The notes under the pieces are model-generated. The model worked only from the letters and a program-made list of their open reading frames with translations. It did not search any database and was not told the origin of the DNA. From Mesotaenium endlicherianum (taxonomy: Eukaryota; Streptophyta; Zygnematophyceae; Zygnematales; Mesotaeniaceae), in contig WELA01009535.1 in assembly GCA_009602735.1 (NCBI GenBank), positions 808,534 to 872,533 of the forward strand: a stretch of 64,000 nt of DNA, written 5' to 3'. The first letter of the stretch is position 1. Each line of letters begins with the position of its first letter. Below, one piece after another: positions 11,400 to 24,577 of this stretch. The translations under genes and the position numbers were made by a program.

Positions 11400-14300
11400 C
11401 AGTCTATGGACTGTGAGGATGCTAGAGATAGTGAGTCGTCACTAGCTGCCCTTGTAGCAGGTATTATGGGTCCTGCTGAACTGGATTCACTATGCATGCC
11501 TGACAACCAGATAAAGGAGACCATCAGTAATATAGACATCCAGAGAGTGCACACTCTGGATGCTCTTGTTCCACCTGATGTCCAACATTTCTTTGCTAGG
11601 TCAGGAGAACAATGCGAAAGTCAGCGAAAGACAGTCCCCCCTATCCTACTGCATTGCATGATTGCAGGTAGGAAGGTGAGGGCATTTGTTGCCGGAGGGG
11701 CGTCACATACTTTTATCCACAAGGACTTAGTTAAGCGGCTAAGGCTGCCTACTGTCACCCAAGGGAATAGAAAAATATTCCTTGGAGATGCCTCAAGTAT
11801 CCCGGGAGGAGTTATAACCAAGCCTATTGAGGTCCAGTTAGGTTCTGGCATTGCAGTTCTAACTGAAACGCTTACATTTGAGGTACTCAACACTGGCTTT
11901 TATGATCTCGTGCTAGGCAGGTCCTGGCTTAATAGACATCAAGCTGAAGTGTGTTGGAGCAGAGGTACAGTTAAAGTGAGAGGAGCCAGTGATGGGCAGA
12001 CTGACTTGGCACCCACCAGTGCTCTTCCTCTTGTCCTGTGTGGATGGCAAATGAAGGAAAAGAAGAGGCTTCCAGAAGGATGCAAGTTGCTGAATGCAAT
12101 GGAGTTCGTCAAAAGCTGGAACCAGAAGGAAGACAGAATGTTTTGTCTGCTGCTAAGAGAGGTACCTCCTCAACCTGAAGAAGTGGTGGAGAAAAAGGTA
12201 AGCCCTCCGGAGCACCCTACTGCTGCGAAAATTGTTGCTCAGTACACAGATGTATTTAATATGCCTCCAGGACTACCCCTTAAGAGGGAAGTAGATCGTA
12301 GGATTGATTTATTACCTGGGAGTCAGCCACCCTGGCAACGCACTTATGGCTTGTCCTATGTGGAGAGCGAGGAGTTGAAAACACAGATTGCAGACCTTGA
12401 GGAAAATGGTTATATTTCTTCCAGTAAATCACCTTACGGCGCACCCATCCTATTTGTTAAGAAAAAGGATGGCAGTATGCGGATGTGTGTGGATTACAGA
12501 GCCCTGAACAGAATTGCAGTAAAGAACAAGTATGCTTTACCCAGAATCGAGGACTCGCTTGATACCCTGTCTGGTGCTAAGGTGTTTAGTAAGATAGATC
12601 TCAAAAGTGATTATCATCAAATCAGAATTGCTGAGGGGGATGAACACGAGACTGCCTTCCGCACACGTTATGGACACTATGAGTTCAACGTGATGCCATT
12701 TGGACTGACTAATGCTCCTGCTACCTTCATGGGTGCTATGAATGATAATTTCAGACCTTATTTGAATAAATTTGTGCAAGTTTTCCTGGATGATATTTTA
12801 ATTTTCTCTAAAGATGAAGCTCAGCAAGCTGAACACTTAAAGACAGTCATGGACACTCTGCGGAAAAATCACTTATATGCTAAAATGAGCAAGTGCGATT
12901 TCTTTAAGGAAAGTATTGAATACTTAGGCCACGTTGTCAGTAAAGAGGGCATCAGTGTGGACCCTAAGAAATTCCAGAACATAAGGCACTGGCCAGTACC
13001 ACAGTCTGTCTCTGAAGTTAGATCCTTAAGAAAATTGATGGCAGTATGCGGATGTGTGTGGATTACAGAGCCCTGAATAGAATTGCACTAAAGAACAAGT
13101 ATGCTTTACCCAGAATCGAGGACTTGCTTGATACCCTGTCTGGTGCTAAGGTGTTTAGTAAGATAGATCTCAAAAGTGATTATCATCAAATCAGAATTGC
13201 TGAGGGGGATGAACACAAGACTGCCTTCCGCACACGTTATGGACACTATGAGTTCAACGTGATGCCATTTGGATTGACAAATGCTCCTGCGACCTTCATG
13301 GGTGCTATAAATGACATTTTCAGGCCTTATTTGGATAAATTTGTGCAAGTTTTCCTGAGTGATATTTTAATTTTCTCTAAAGATGAAGCTCAGCACACTG
13401 AACACTTAAAGAAAGTGCTGGACACTCTGCGGAAAAATCACTTGTATGCTAAAATGAGCAAGTGTGATTTCTTTAAGGAAAGTATTGAATTCCAAGGCCA
13501 CGTTGTCAGTAAAGAGGGCATCAGTGTGGATCCTAAGAAAGTCCAGACCATAAGGGACTGGCCAGTACCACAGTCTGTCTCTGAAGTTAGATCCTTCCTC
13601 GGGTTGGCTAACTACTATAGGAGATTTATTGAGAATTATTCCACAAAGGCCAGTAAACTGACTGACCTTACTAAGAAAGACATCGGGTATGTGTGGGGGG
13701 AAGAGCAGCAGGCTGCCTTCCAGACCCTTAAAGATGCCCTTTGTTCTGCCCTAGTGCTAGCCGTGTATGACCCCAGCAAACCGGTGCAGGTGGTCACTGA
13801 TGCCTCTGACTTTGCCATGGATGCTATTTTGTTGCAGCCTGCGGACCAAAATCACAAAGGATGACAAGGTAAGGCAGGAGTGGCACCCTGTGTTGTACGA
13901 GTCTATGAAATTTAATCCAACGGAGATTAATTACTCAGTGCATGATAAAGAGCTGCTAGCTATCATTCATGTGCTCAAACAGTGGAGAGCATACTTACAT
14001 GGTAAAGCCTTTAAGGTGATTACCAATCATCTAGCTCTGACCCACTTTCAAAAGAAGTCCAAGCTGTCGAGGAGGGAGAACCGCTGGAGCTAGATGCTGG
14101 AGCAGTTCCAAGTCCAGATCGACTACAAACCAGGGAAGTTGAATCCTGCTGATGCACTCTCTAGAAGACCTGACTTGCAAGAAAGGAACTTTAGTCAGCA
14201 TGCTGTAGATAAAGTCCTGCGTTCACTCACTTCACTAAAGGTGAAAAAGTCCTTCCTTGAACAACTTAGGAAAGCCTACCTTTCTGACCCAACATTTGAG

Positions 14301-15770
14301 CCCAGTCCCACTACTGGTGTGTGTCGTGCTACTGTACTCGGGTATAAACTTAAGGGAGGGGTCTGGGTGACTGAAACCACTTCAGGCAGGCTGAAGCTGG
14401 TCACTCCTAATAACTTGGAAATAAGGTCCCTTTTATTAAGTCAAGCACATGACAGTTTACTAGGTGGGCATTTGGGGCAGGCCAAAACTGTTGGCAAATT
14501 GGCAAAACATTATCATTAGGAGGGGTTGCCCCGAGAGGTCTTGAAATATGTGAAGTCCTGTGATCAGTGTCAAAGAAATAAGTCTAGGCACACACCACCG
14601 GGAGGTCTCTTGCAGCCCATCCCAGCGGGACGCTGGGAAACTATATCCATGGACTGGGTGGTCACACTGCCACGAACTGCTAATGGGCATGATTCGATAC
14701 TGGTAGTCGTGGATAAAGTGACAAAAAAGGTCATTTTTATCCNAGGTCATTTTCATCCCCACAACTGTCAAAGTAATTGCCATTGAAACAGCGAGACAGT
14801 TCTACAACCATGTAGTATGCCAACATGGGCTACCCTCTAATATCATCTCAGACCGAGTTTCAAAATTTACCTCTCAGTCTTGAAGAGCTTTAATGGGATT
14901 ATTGGGAGTCAAACAGCTGCTCAGCACAGCAAACCACCCTTAGACTGATGGGCAGACGGAAAGAACTAACCGAGTTCTGCAGGAGGTGCTGAGAGCATAT
15001 ATTAACCAAAAACAAGATAATTGGGATGACCTGTTGCCTCAAATTCAGTTTGCGGTCAACAGTGCGGTGCACGCGTCAACAGGCAAGACTCCTTTTGAAC
15101 TCAGCCTGGGTAGAGTCCCTAAGTCTCTTTTAGATGTACTGGGGGAGTCTTTAACTGACCCTGAAGGGATTGACAATCCGATCTCCCTCCAGTTAACTCA
15201 AGAGTTTGCCGACACACTGTCAGAAGTCCAACAAAACGTGCACAAAGTCCAAGAACACCAACAAAAATACGCTAATCAACACCGTCGGGAGCTGACATTC
15301 TCTAAGGGCGATTTAGTCAAATTGCATTCTCAGCACCTATACCTCCCTGGTGTGGTCAAGAAAAAGCTTGGCCCTGTCTGGGTTGGTCCATTTTCGGTGG
15401 TGCGTCGTGTCGGTCAGAATGCTTACAAACTGAACACGTCAGCGGACTACAAGGGTCACCCGGTCTTTAATGTCTCCTTCCTGGAACCATACATCAAAGG
15501 TGATACACTGTTCACACAGGTCTGTTACCTGTCCAACCGGGACCGGTCCCCGCTGTCCGGGACGGCGACCCTGAGGAATATGAGGTCGATGAGATTTTAG
15601 ACGCTCGCTCGATCCGTCGATCGTCTAAATATGTCATGAAGTATCCATCCGATGGAAGGGTTACGATGCCTCTGGGGACAATTGGGAGTTTAAAGACCAG
15701 CTGACCAATGCCAAAGGGGCGTTGAAACGGTTCCACCTTCGGGCGGCTGGGGCACCGCCCTAACTGTCCC
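11400..15770 (+). pseudogene. Chromovirus copy 1 pol with chromodomain
   Basis: Domains in order: aspartic protease region (about 11660-11930), reverse transcriptase with the [10 protein letters not shown]-type motif, RNase H (about 13770-14100), zinc-binding HHCC and DDE integrase (about 14440-15130), SH3-like tail and a chromodomain (about 15560-15760) resembling that of copy 3. Chromodomains guide integration to modified histones. Broken many times and partly rearranged. Confidence 0.85.
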
Positions 15771-16102
15771 TTCCGTAGACATAGGAAGGTGACAAGAGGT
15801 CCTGTCTCCATATAAGTTGGAGGGGGATGTGACAGTTAGTGACAGTTGTGACATGCAGCCCACCTTTAAAATTAAGTTGGAGGGAGTGGTATTCTGTTTC
15901 AAGATCAGCCGGAAAATCTATGATAACCACATTACACACTCGACCTGCGCTCACACTCACTTTCTCTCTGACTCAATTTTCCCTTATATTCACTCACACC
16001 AGGTATTTCACACTAGGAACTCTCCCAATCGCGTTCCTCTTCATCAAGGGCACTCATTAGCGCCAAAATATCATGACTTCACTAACTGCATTGTGTTTAT
16101 GA

Positions 16103-17422
16103 TTGAGCAGGATGACTCAAAAGTCGGAACTCAAGAGGAAGAGAAGGGCGGAAGAGGCACATGCAGAATACTTGCAATTACGTGGAGACATCGAATCATC
16201 TTCCATCTCCGCTCGGGAATCACAACGACTCCAACAACAGCCGGAGGCACAGAAGAAGAAGGAGGAGGGGGAACAGGCCAGACTGAGGCAGGAAGAACTG
16301 GACAGAAAAGCTGCAGAGGAGGCCAAGAAAGCAGAGGAGGAGAGGCAAGCTGAGGAGAAGCGGAAGCAGCAGGCTGAAGAAGAGGAGCAGAGAAGAATCA
16401 GCAGCTACCGCTACACGGTACTGGGCAAGGGCTTTGATCTACTGGAGGAGGCCTTCAAGTATGCCCAGAGAAGTCGCAGTGAGTCGCAGAAGGAATTCCT
16501 CCAGAGGGAAGGGGAGACATCCGAAAACTTTGACAAGTATAAAGAGGTCAGCACGAGGCTCCTCCTCCACCACGATTACGCCAGGATGGTAGGATATACG
16601 GTCAGAGAGGCCAAGGTAATGGCCCAGGTGAACGAGGCAAGGGCTGTATTGATTCCTGGTATCTGGGGGGGAGATAGGGTCATCAGGATGATCCCCATGG
16701 ACGCGGACAGCTTTAAGGACTCTACACCCCATAACAGGTTCAAGGCCATGTATAATGAGGTGGAGAGAAGGAGCTGGGAATTCTTGGCCAGGGAAACCAG
16801 TCAGCTGGACTTTGCAGGGCACTGGTACCCTTGTACTCTTAAAAGGACAGACCCTGCCTTCTTCCAAAAGCCCACCGATTGGCGGTGGATGACCATCAAC
16901 ATGAGGGACCAGCAGAATGACAGGGCGACGGATGAGGATTTCCTGACAGACCTAAAGGGGAACATAGTATTGCCCCCTCACATTGCAGCTTGGAACCCAA
17001 GATTGGATGGAGTCAGAGACTGCATGAGCCAAGAAATGCAGGGGGACAGAAGCAGGGCCCAAGAGTCATTCTCAAAAGGGAAGCACGCTTATGCCAAATG
17101 GGCAAGCAAGCTGGGGGAAAAGGACCTTTATGCGGTCCGGACTCAGCAGCCCCCACCAGCACCCAAAAGGGGAAGGTCAGTGGGATATTCTTTTTCTCGG
17201 GAAGAACTGGAGCAGCTGACAGTAGAGACCCCAGAAGTCTCAGAGGAACCCGGGGACGGAGAGGAGGAGGAGTCAGAGGAAGACGAGGAGGAAGGCGAGG
17301 AGGAGGACACTAGCCCCGCCGTGATCCTGACACCTGCCACATCCCCTGTAAGGGAGAAGACGGGGTTGGCCCTGCAGCAACTCGCTGAAGAGGAGGATAT
17401 CACTTGGCTGGGAACTGCTTGA
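16103..17422 (+). CDS. Chromovirus copy 1 extra ORF (unknown role)
   Basis: 439 codons, sense strand, 340 bases behind the chromodomain and before the 3' LTR. Residues about 20-100 form a Lys/Glu/Gln-rich coiled coil. A conserved globular part follows (about 105-350) with FKYAQRSR, YARMVGYTVREAK, YNEVERRSWEF, TDWRWMT and LPPHIAAW. The last 80 residues are very acidic. Related ORFs sit at the same place in copies 2 and 3, so it is a real element gene. I recognise no family; it is not an envelope by any signal peptide or membrane span. A structural or chromatin-binding role is guesswork. Confidence 0.7.
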   Translation: MSRMTQKSELKRKRRAEEAHAEYLQLRGDIESSSISARESQRLQQQPEAQKKKEEGEQARLRQEELDRKAAEEAKKAEEERQAEEKRKQQAEEEEQRRISSYRYTVLGKGFDLLEEAFKYAQRSRSESQKEFLQREGETSENFDKYKEVSTRLLLHHDYARMVGYTVREAKVMAQVNEARAVLIPGIWGGDRVIRMIPMDADSFKDSTPHNRFKAMYNEVERRSWEFLARETSQLDFAGHWYPCTLKRTDPAFFQKPTDWRWMTINMRDQQNDRATDEDFLTDLKGNIVLPPHIAAWNPRLDGVRDCMSQEMQGDRSRAQESFSKGKHAYAKWASKLGEKDLYAVRTQQPPPAPKRGRSVGYSFSREELEQLTVETPEVSEEPGDGEEEESEEDEEEGEEEDTSPAVILTPATSPVREKTGLALQQLAEEEDITWLGTA

Positions 17423-17898
17423 GGACGAAACCCATCTCTTGGCACGGAGACCCAGTCAGAGAGGGCAGACAGGAGGGCTGCTAGAGAAATAGCCAGAGGC
17501 CTGCCGACATCTCCCTCGCAGAGAGGGCATGTACCCTTAGCTCATGTCATGCAACATCCTTCTGGGATGCCGATATATGTACTAGTCAGTTTGAGGGATG
17601 TCCAGGAGAAGGCTGCCTCCATTCAGTTTCAGACCGTGCAGGAGGAAACAGCACAGTTACTGCGTTCTCCGCCGGGTCCCTACACGGAACCTTCCACTCT
17701 GACAGGCTTCAGAAGACCCCAAGACAGGAGGAGGACTGACTCCCTTGACCATAGGGCCCCAGGGGCATCTCCCTCCTAAGGGCGGTGCGCCAAGGGCACA
17801 GTATGCTGGATGGGAGAGGGATCAATAATTTCAGTTGGGAAAACCTATGTACCCTGTGTTAGTGTTGTCGAGGCGACAACATGTTAAGTCGGAGGGAT
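17423..17898 (+). other. Copy 1 region between extra ORF and 3' LTR
   Basis: A short open frame at 17549-17779 has no recognised domain. The stretch ends in a purine-rich AAGTCGGAGGGAT just before the LTR, the likely polypurine tract for plus-strand priming. Confidence 0.5.
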
Positions 17899-18511
17899 TG
17901 TAATGAATCAGTATATTGGTTGATATAATATTCATTTAAATATAACAGTTAAATAAGTTCAGCCTGCTGAACTCTAGTTAATAATCAGTCTGCTGGACTT
18001 TATATTAAATATCAGTTTAATGACTCAGCCAAAAGCAGCAGGCTGAAGTCAGCTTAAGTCAGCTTGCTGACACATTCTTTGACAGCCAGCTGATTCTGTA
18101 CTCGGTAGCGGCGAACTGCCTCCATATGCATCTAAGTGTGGTATGCTAGATGAATGGCCAGATGACATCCCTATGATGGATGGCGATTCGGGATGATGGG
18201 AGATGGCAGTGGATTTGGTTAACCGAGGTCCTACCAACGTGGTTAACTCCCGGGTAGGCGGTGCCATCGCACTGACCGTTGAACAGTAAACTCATTCTAT
18301 GTACATATCCTAGGCATTGCTCTCGAGTTCGGCATTCGGAAACGAGGCCAACTCTCTTGTACAGCTTGCTGAGAGAAATCTGAATCCAAGGCGAAAAGCC
18401 ATTGATACGCGCTGTCTTCTAACCTTGCTTATGTATGAGTTTACTGATTGCATTATTGATGCTAGCTTACTTGCATTTGACTTACGAGTAATGTCCACTG
18501 CTAGTGGTTCT
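17899..18511 (+). repeat. Chromovirus copy 1, 3' LTR, first part
   Basis: It matches the 5' LTR from its first base to the CACTGCTAGTG block, where copy 2 is inserted. The remainder is at 34201-34311. The flanking pentamers gttct (18507-18511) and gttgt (34201-34205) match at 4 of 5 bases and read as a decayed TSD. Confidence 0.85.
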
Positions 18512-19233
18512 TGTAATGAATCAATATACTGGTTGACATAATATTCATTTAAATAATATAGTTAAATAAGTTCAGCCTGCTGAATTCTAGTTAACAATCA
18601 GTCTGCTGGACTTTATACTTAATATCAGTTTAATGACTCAAGCCGGAAGTAGCAGGCTGAGGTCACCTTAAGTCAGCTTGCTGACACATTCTTTGACAGC
18701 CAGCTGACTTCCGTACTCGGTAGCAGCGAACTGCCTCGATATGCATCTAAGTGTGGTATGCTAGATGAATAGCCAGATGACATCCCTATGATGGATGGCG
18801 ATTCGGGATGATGGGAGATGGCGGTGGATTTGGTTAACCGAGGTCCTACCAACGTGGTTAACTCCCGGGTAGGCGGTGCCATCGCACTGACCGTTGAACA
18901 GTAAACTCATTCCATGTACATATGCTAGGCATTGCTCTCGAGTTCGGCATTCGGAAACGAGGCCAACTCTCTTGTACAGCTTACTGAGAGAGATCTGAAT
19001 CCAAGGCGAGAAGCCATTGATACGCACTGTCTTCTAACCTTGCTTATGTATGAGTTTACTGATTTGCATTATTGATGCTAGTTTACTCGCATTTGACTTA
19101 CGAGTATTATTCACTGCTAGTGTATTGTCCTTTGCCGTTTAACCAGTTAACGAAAAATACCATAAAGATTACTTGCTGATACAAAGATCTTTATTAACTG
19201 TTAATCGCCTATTTGGTAAGTCGATTCATTTCA
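18512..19233 (+). repeat. Chromovirus copy 2, 5' LTR
   Basis: 722 bp, TG...CA, followed after one base by the TGGTATCGGAGC primer site (19235-19246). Confidence 0.9.
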
Positions 19234-19267
19234 ATGGTATCGGAGCAGTTATCACAGTCTTCTCTGT

Positions 19268-20719
19268 ATGGTAAGGACAAGGTCTCAAACTAGCAGCTCC
19301 CGAGACATGGAGAACCAAGATAACGAGAATGTCGAAAACCAGGCGAAAAGCCATGTAGCGGGAACCCGTACCTATTCTGAAGCAGTAGCAGATACTGTAG
19401 CTAGAGAGGCTGCACATGAGGCAGCTGCTATTGCCGCAGTCGCAGCACAGCAAGTTGAGGAGGAGAGAGCCAGATTAGAAGCTGAACAAGTAGCAAGGGC
19501 CGCTGAAGATACAGTAAGGAGGGAAGGACAGCCAGCTGACGAGCGCACTGTTGAAGAACTTATGGCATCAAGGGCCAATGTTCTGAACCCACCTCCTGCT
19601 GTACAACTCAATGTACCCCTAGGTCAAATACGTGACCGGCTGAATGCGGCAGGAATTGCTGCTGCAGGAGCAAGAGGGATTGTTGAGGACACTACTCAAC
19701 GAGTAGATGCCAATGCTGCTGCTGCATTTGCTAATCTACCACCCCAAAGTGTAGACTTGGGAGCATTGTTCGTTCAGATGCAGTCGCAAATGGCGACCAT
19801 GTATCAGTCCCAGCAGGAGGACAAAAGAATCATAATGTCCCTACTCCGGGACAGAGACCAACTGGGGTCTCACACCACTAGTGGTGGTGGCCGAGGGCCT
19901 AGTAAGCCCAAGCCGAAACCTCCCCAGGAATATGATGCTGAGGGAAACAGAAAATATTACCTGATCAAATTTCTCGCGGATGTTGAGCAGTGGCTGGAGA
20001 ACTACCCAGAATTGCAAGATTACGAGAAGGTCAGGCACACCGGTGCGCTACTGAAAGGCAGTGCCGCAGACTGGTGGCTTTACTGGAAGGAAGAGCGTAA
20101 GGCTCGGCAACTCGGTGACCCTACGTGGGTAGAGTTTGTCGAGAAGTTGCATGAGAAGTTTGATGTCATCAACCAGCAGGAGAAAGCTATCTATGCGATG
20201 ATCTCCCTGACACTGAAGCAGACCACTTCAGTTGCTGAGTTTGCTCAAAAGTTCCAAGAGAACATGATGAAGCAGCCTGATTTGCCAGAACGGTATAGGA
20301 TAGCATACTTCAGGTATGGCTTGAAATCCGAGGTCTCTGGTCATTTTGCTGAGAAAAAGTATGAGAAACTGGCTGACTTGATCCAGGATGCTGACGCCTG
20401 GGATCAGCAGCAGTTCAATCACAAGCGCCAGAGTAACGCTTTGGTGTCTAAGATTGTCAAAAAGCCCCACGGTTCCTACAATGCAATTGAAGGAGACCAG
20501 GCTGAGGATGATCAGGGTGATGGATATGAGTATGAGTACAATGCTATTCAGTCTAGAGGTAGAGGTGGTCCCTCTCGAGGTGGCTATGGAAGGGGTGGTG
20601 GTAGGACTAAGCCGAGACCAGCCTCAGCAAAATCCTCTTGCTACCATTGTCAGCAGTTGGGCCACTACAGAGAACAGTGTCCTGTCAAGCACCTTCCGAA
20701 AGTCGAGAGAAAAGACTAG
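19268..20719 (+). CDS. Chromovirus copy 2 gag
   Basis: 483 codons. Ala/Glu-rich N-terminal helix, gag capsid-like domain in the middle, Gly/Arg-rich tract and a single zinc knuckle, CYHCQQLGHYREQC. It is nearly identical to gag of copy 3. This frame looks open over nearly the full family length. Confidence 0.85.
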   Translation: MVRTRSQTSSSRDMENQDNENVENQAKSHVAGTRTYSEAVADTVAREAAHEAAAIAAVAAQQVEEERARLEAEQVARAAEDTVRREGQPADERTVEELMASRANVLNPPPAVQLNVPLGQIRDRLNAAGIAAAGARGIVEDTTQRVDANAAAAFANLPPQSVDLGALFVQMQSQMATMYQSQQEDKRIIMSLLRDRDQLGSHTTSGGGRGPSKPKPKPPQEYDAEGNRKYYLIKFLADVEQWLENYPELQDYEKVRHTGALLKGSAADWWLYWKEERKARQLGDPTWVEFVEKLHEKFDVINQQEKAIYAMISLTLKQTTSVAEFAQKFQENMMKQPDLPERYRIAYFRYGLKSEVSGHFAEKKYEKLADLIQDADAWDQQQFNHKRQSNALVSKIVKKPHGSYNAIEGDQAEDDQGDGYEYEYNAIQSRGRGGPSRGGYGRGGGRTKPRPASAKSSCYHCQQLGHYREQCPVKHLPKVERKD

Positions 20720-20759
20720 CCTTTAAAAGACAACAATAGTCAGTAATCCTGTCTACTGA

Positions 20760-23700
20760 CTGTGAGGATGCTAGAGATAGCGAGTCGTCACTAGCTGCCC
20801 TCGTAGCAGGTATTATGGGTCCTGCTGAATTGGATTCACTATGCATGCCTGACAACCAGATAAAGGAGACCATCAGCAATATAAACGTCCAGAGAGTGCA
20901 CACTCTGGATGCTCTTGTTCCACCCGATGTCCAACATTTCTTTGCTAAGTCAGGAGAACAATGCGAAAGACAGTCCCCCCTATCCTACTGCATTGCATGA
21001 TTACAGGTAGAAAGGTGAGGGCATTTGTTGACGGAGGGGCGTCACATCCCTTTATCCACAAGGACTTAGTTAAGTGGCTAAGGCTGCCTACTGTCACCCA
21101 AGGGAATAGAAAAATATTACTTGGAGATGCCTCAAGTATCCCGGGTGGAGTTATAACCAAGCCTATTGTGGTCCAGTTAGGTTCTGGCATTGCAGTTCTA
21201 ACTGAAACGCTTACATTTGAGGTACTCAACACTGACTTTTATGATCTCGTGCTAGGCAGGTCCTGGCTTAATAGACATCAAGCTGAAGTGTGTTGGAGCA
21301 GAGGTACAGTTAAAGTGAGAGGAGCCAGTGATGGGCAGACTGACTTGGCACCCACCAGTGCTCTTCCTCTTGTCCTGTGTGGATGGCAAATGAAGGAAAA
21401 GAAGAGGCTTCCAGAAGGATGCAAGTTGCTGAATGCAATGGAGTTCGTCAAAAGCTGGAACCAGAAGGAAGACAGAATGTTCTGTCTGCTGCTAAGAGAG
21501 GTACCTCCTCAACCTGAAGAAGTGGTTGAGAAAAAGGTAAGCCCTCCGGAGCACCCTACTGCTGCAAAAATTGTTGCTCAGTACACTGATGTATTTAATA
21601 TGCCTCCAGGACTACACCCTAAGAGGGAAGTAGATCATAGGATTGATCTCTTACCTGGGAGTCAGCCACCTTCGCAACGCACGTATGGCTTGTCTTATGT
21701 GGAGAGCGAGGAGTTGAAAACACAGATTGCAGAGCTTGAGGAAATTGTTATATTTCTCCCAGTAAATCACCTTACGGCGCACCCATCCTATTTGTTAAGA
21801 AAAAGGATGGCAGTATGCGGATGTGTGTGGATTACAGAGCCCTGAACAGAATTACGGTAAAGAACAAGTATGCTTTACCCAGGATCGAAGACTTGCTTGA
21901 TACTCTGTCTGGTGCTAAGGTGTTCAGTAAGATAGATCTCAAGAGTGGTTATCATCAAATAAGAATTGCTGAGGGGGATGAACACAAGACTGCCTTCCGT
22001 ACACGTTATGGACACTATGAGTTCAACGTGATGCCATTTGGACTGACTAATGCTCCTGCCACCTTCATGGGTGCTATGAATGACATTTTCAGACCTTATT
22101 TGGATAAGTTTGTGCAAGTTTTCCTGGATGATATTTTAATTTTCTCTAAAGATGAAGCTCAGCACACTGAACACTTAAAGACAGTCCTGGACACTCTGCG
22201 GAAAAATCACTTATATGCTAAAATGAGCAAGTGTGATTTCTTTAAAGAAACTATTGAATTCTTAGGCCACATTGTCAGTAAAAAGGGCATCAGCGTGGAT
22301 CCTAAGAAAGTACAGACCATAAGGGACTGGCCAGTACCACAGTCTGTCTCTGAAGTTAGATCCTTCCTCGGGTTGGCTAACTACTATAGGAGATTTATTG
22401 AGAATTATTCCACAAAGGCCAGTAAACTGACTGACCTTACTAAGAAAGACATCGGGTATGTGTGGGGGGAAGAGCAGCAGGCTGCCTTCCAGACCCTTAA
22501 AGATGCCCTTTGTTCTGCCCCAGTGCTAGCCGTGTATGACCCCAGCAAACCGGTGCAGGTGGTTACTGATGCCTCTGACTTTGCCATGGGTGCTATTTTG
22601 TTGCAGCCTGCTGACAAAACCACAAAGGATGGTAAGGTACGGCAGGAGTGGCATCCTGTGTTGTATGAGTCTATGAAATTTAATCCAGCGGAGATTAATT
22701 ACTCAGTGCATGATAAAGAGCTGCTAGCTATCATTCATGTACTCAAACAGTGGAGAGCATACTTACATGGTAAAGCTTTTAAGGTGATTACAGATCATCT
22801 AGCTCTGACCCACTTTCAGAAGAAGTCCAAGCTGTCGAGGAGGGAGAACCGCTGGAGCCAGATGCTGGAGCAGTTCCAAGTCCAGATCGACTACAAACCA
22901 GGGAAGTTGAATCCTGCTGATGCACTCTCTAGAAGACCTGACTTGCAAGAAAGGAACTTTAGTCAGCATGCTGTAGATAAAGTCCTGTGTGCACTCACTT
23001 CACTAAAGGTGAAAAAGTCCTTCCTTGAACAACTTAGGAAAGCCTACCTTTCTGACCCAACATTTGAGCCCAGCCCCACTACTGGTATGTGTCGTGCTAC
23101 CGCACTCGGGTATAAGCTCAAGGGAGGGGTCTGGGTGACTGAAACCACTTCAGGCAGGCTGAAGCTGGTCATTCCTAATAACTTGGAAATAAGGTCTCTC
23201 TTACTGAGTCAAGCGCATGACAGTCTCCTGGGTGGACATTTGGGGCAGGCTAAAACTGTTGGCAAGTTGGCAAAACATTATCATTGGGAGGGTTTACCCC
23301 GGGAGGTCTTGAAATATGTCAAGTCCTGTGACCAGTGTCAGAGAAATAAGTCTCGGCACACACCACCCGGAAGTCTCTTGCAACCACTTCCCATCCGGGC
23401 TGGACGCTGAGAAACTATATCCATGGACTGGGTGGTCACACTACCACGAACTGCTAATGGGCATGATTCGATATTGGTAGTCGTGGATAAACTGACAAAA
23501 ATGGTCATTTTCATCCCCACAACTGTCAAAGTAACTGCACTCAAGATAGCAAGACAGTTTTACAACCATGTAGTATGCCAACATGGGCTACCTTCTAATA
23601 TCATCTCAGACCGAGATTCAAAATTCACCTCTAAGTTCTGGAGAGCTTTAATGGGGTTAATGGGAGTCAAACAGCTGCTCAGCACTGCAAACCACCCTCA

Positions 23701-24524
23701 GACTGATGGGCAGACTGAAAGAACTAATCGAGTTCTGGAGGAGGTGCTGAGAGCATATATTAACAAAAAGCAAGATAATTGGGATGACCTGTTGCCTCAA
23801 ATTCAGTTTGCGGTCAACAGTGCGGTGCACGCGTCAACGGGCAAGACTCCTTTTGAACTCGGCCTGGGTAGAGTCCCTANTAAGTCTTGTTTAGATGTAC
23901 TGGGGGAGTCTTTAACTGACCCGGAAGGGATTGACAATCCGGTCTCCCTCCAGTTAACTCAGGAGTTTGCTGACACCCTGTCAGAAATCCAACAAAACCT
24001 GCACAAAGCCCAAGAAAACCAACAAAAATACGCTAATCAACACCGTCGGGAGCTGACATTTTCTAAGGGCAATTTAGTCAAACTGCATTCTCAGCACTTG
24101 TACCTCCCTAGTGTGGTCAAGAAAAAGCTTGGCCCTGTCTGGGTCGGTCCATATTCGATGGTACGTCGTGTCGGTCAGAATCCTTACAAACTGAACATGT
24201 CAGCTGACTACAAGGGTCACCCGGTCTATAATGTCTCCTTCCTGGAACCATACATCAAAGGTGATTCACTATTCACAGGTCGGTACCCGTGTCCAACCGG
24301 GACCGGTCCTCGCTGTCCGGGACGGCGATCCTGAGGAATATGAGGTCGAGGAGATTTTAGACGCTCGCTCGGTCCGTCGATCGTCTAAATATGTCATTAA
24401 GTACCTCATCCGATGGAAGGGTTACGATGCCTCTGGGGACACTTGGGAATTTAAAGATCAGCTGACCAATGCCAAAAGGGCGTTGAAACGGTTCCACCTT
24501 CGGGCGGCTGGGGCACCTCCCTAA
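20760..24524 (+). pseudogene. Chromovirus copy 2 pol with chromodomain
   Basis: Protease region (FVDGGASH, about 21027), reverse transcriptase (FLDDILIFS, about 22120), RNase H, HHCC zinc region ([10 protein letters not shown] to CDQCQRNK, about 23215-23350), DDE integrase ([14 protein letters not shown], about 23690) and chromodomain (about 24330-24510). Near-identical to copy 3. Broken at a few places. Confidence 0.85.
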
Positions 24525-24577
24525 CAGTCATTTCAGTTGACACGGGAAGGTGACAGGAGGTCCTGTCTCCATATAAG

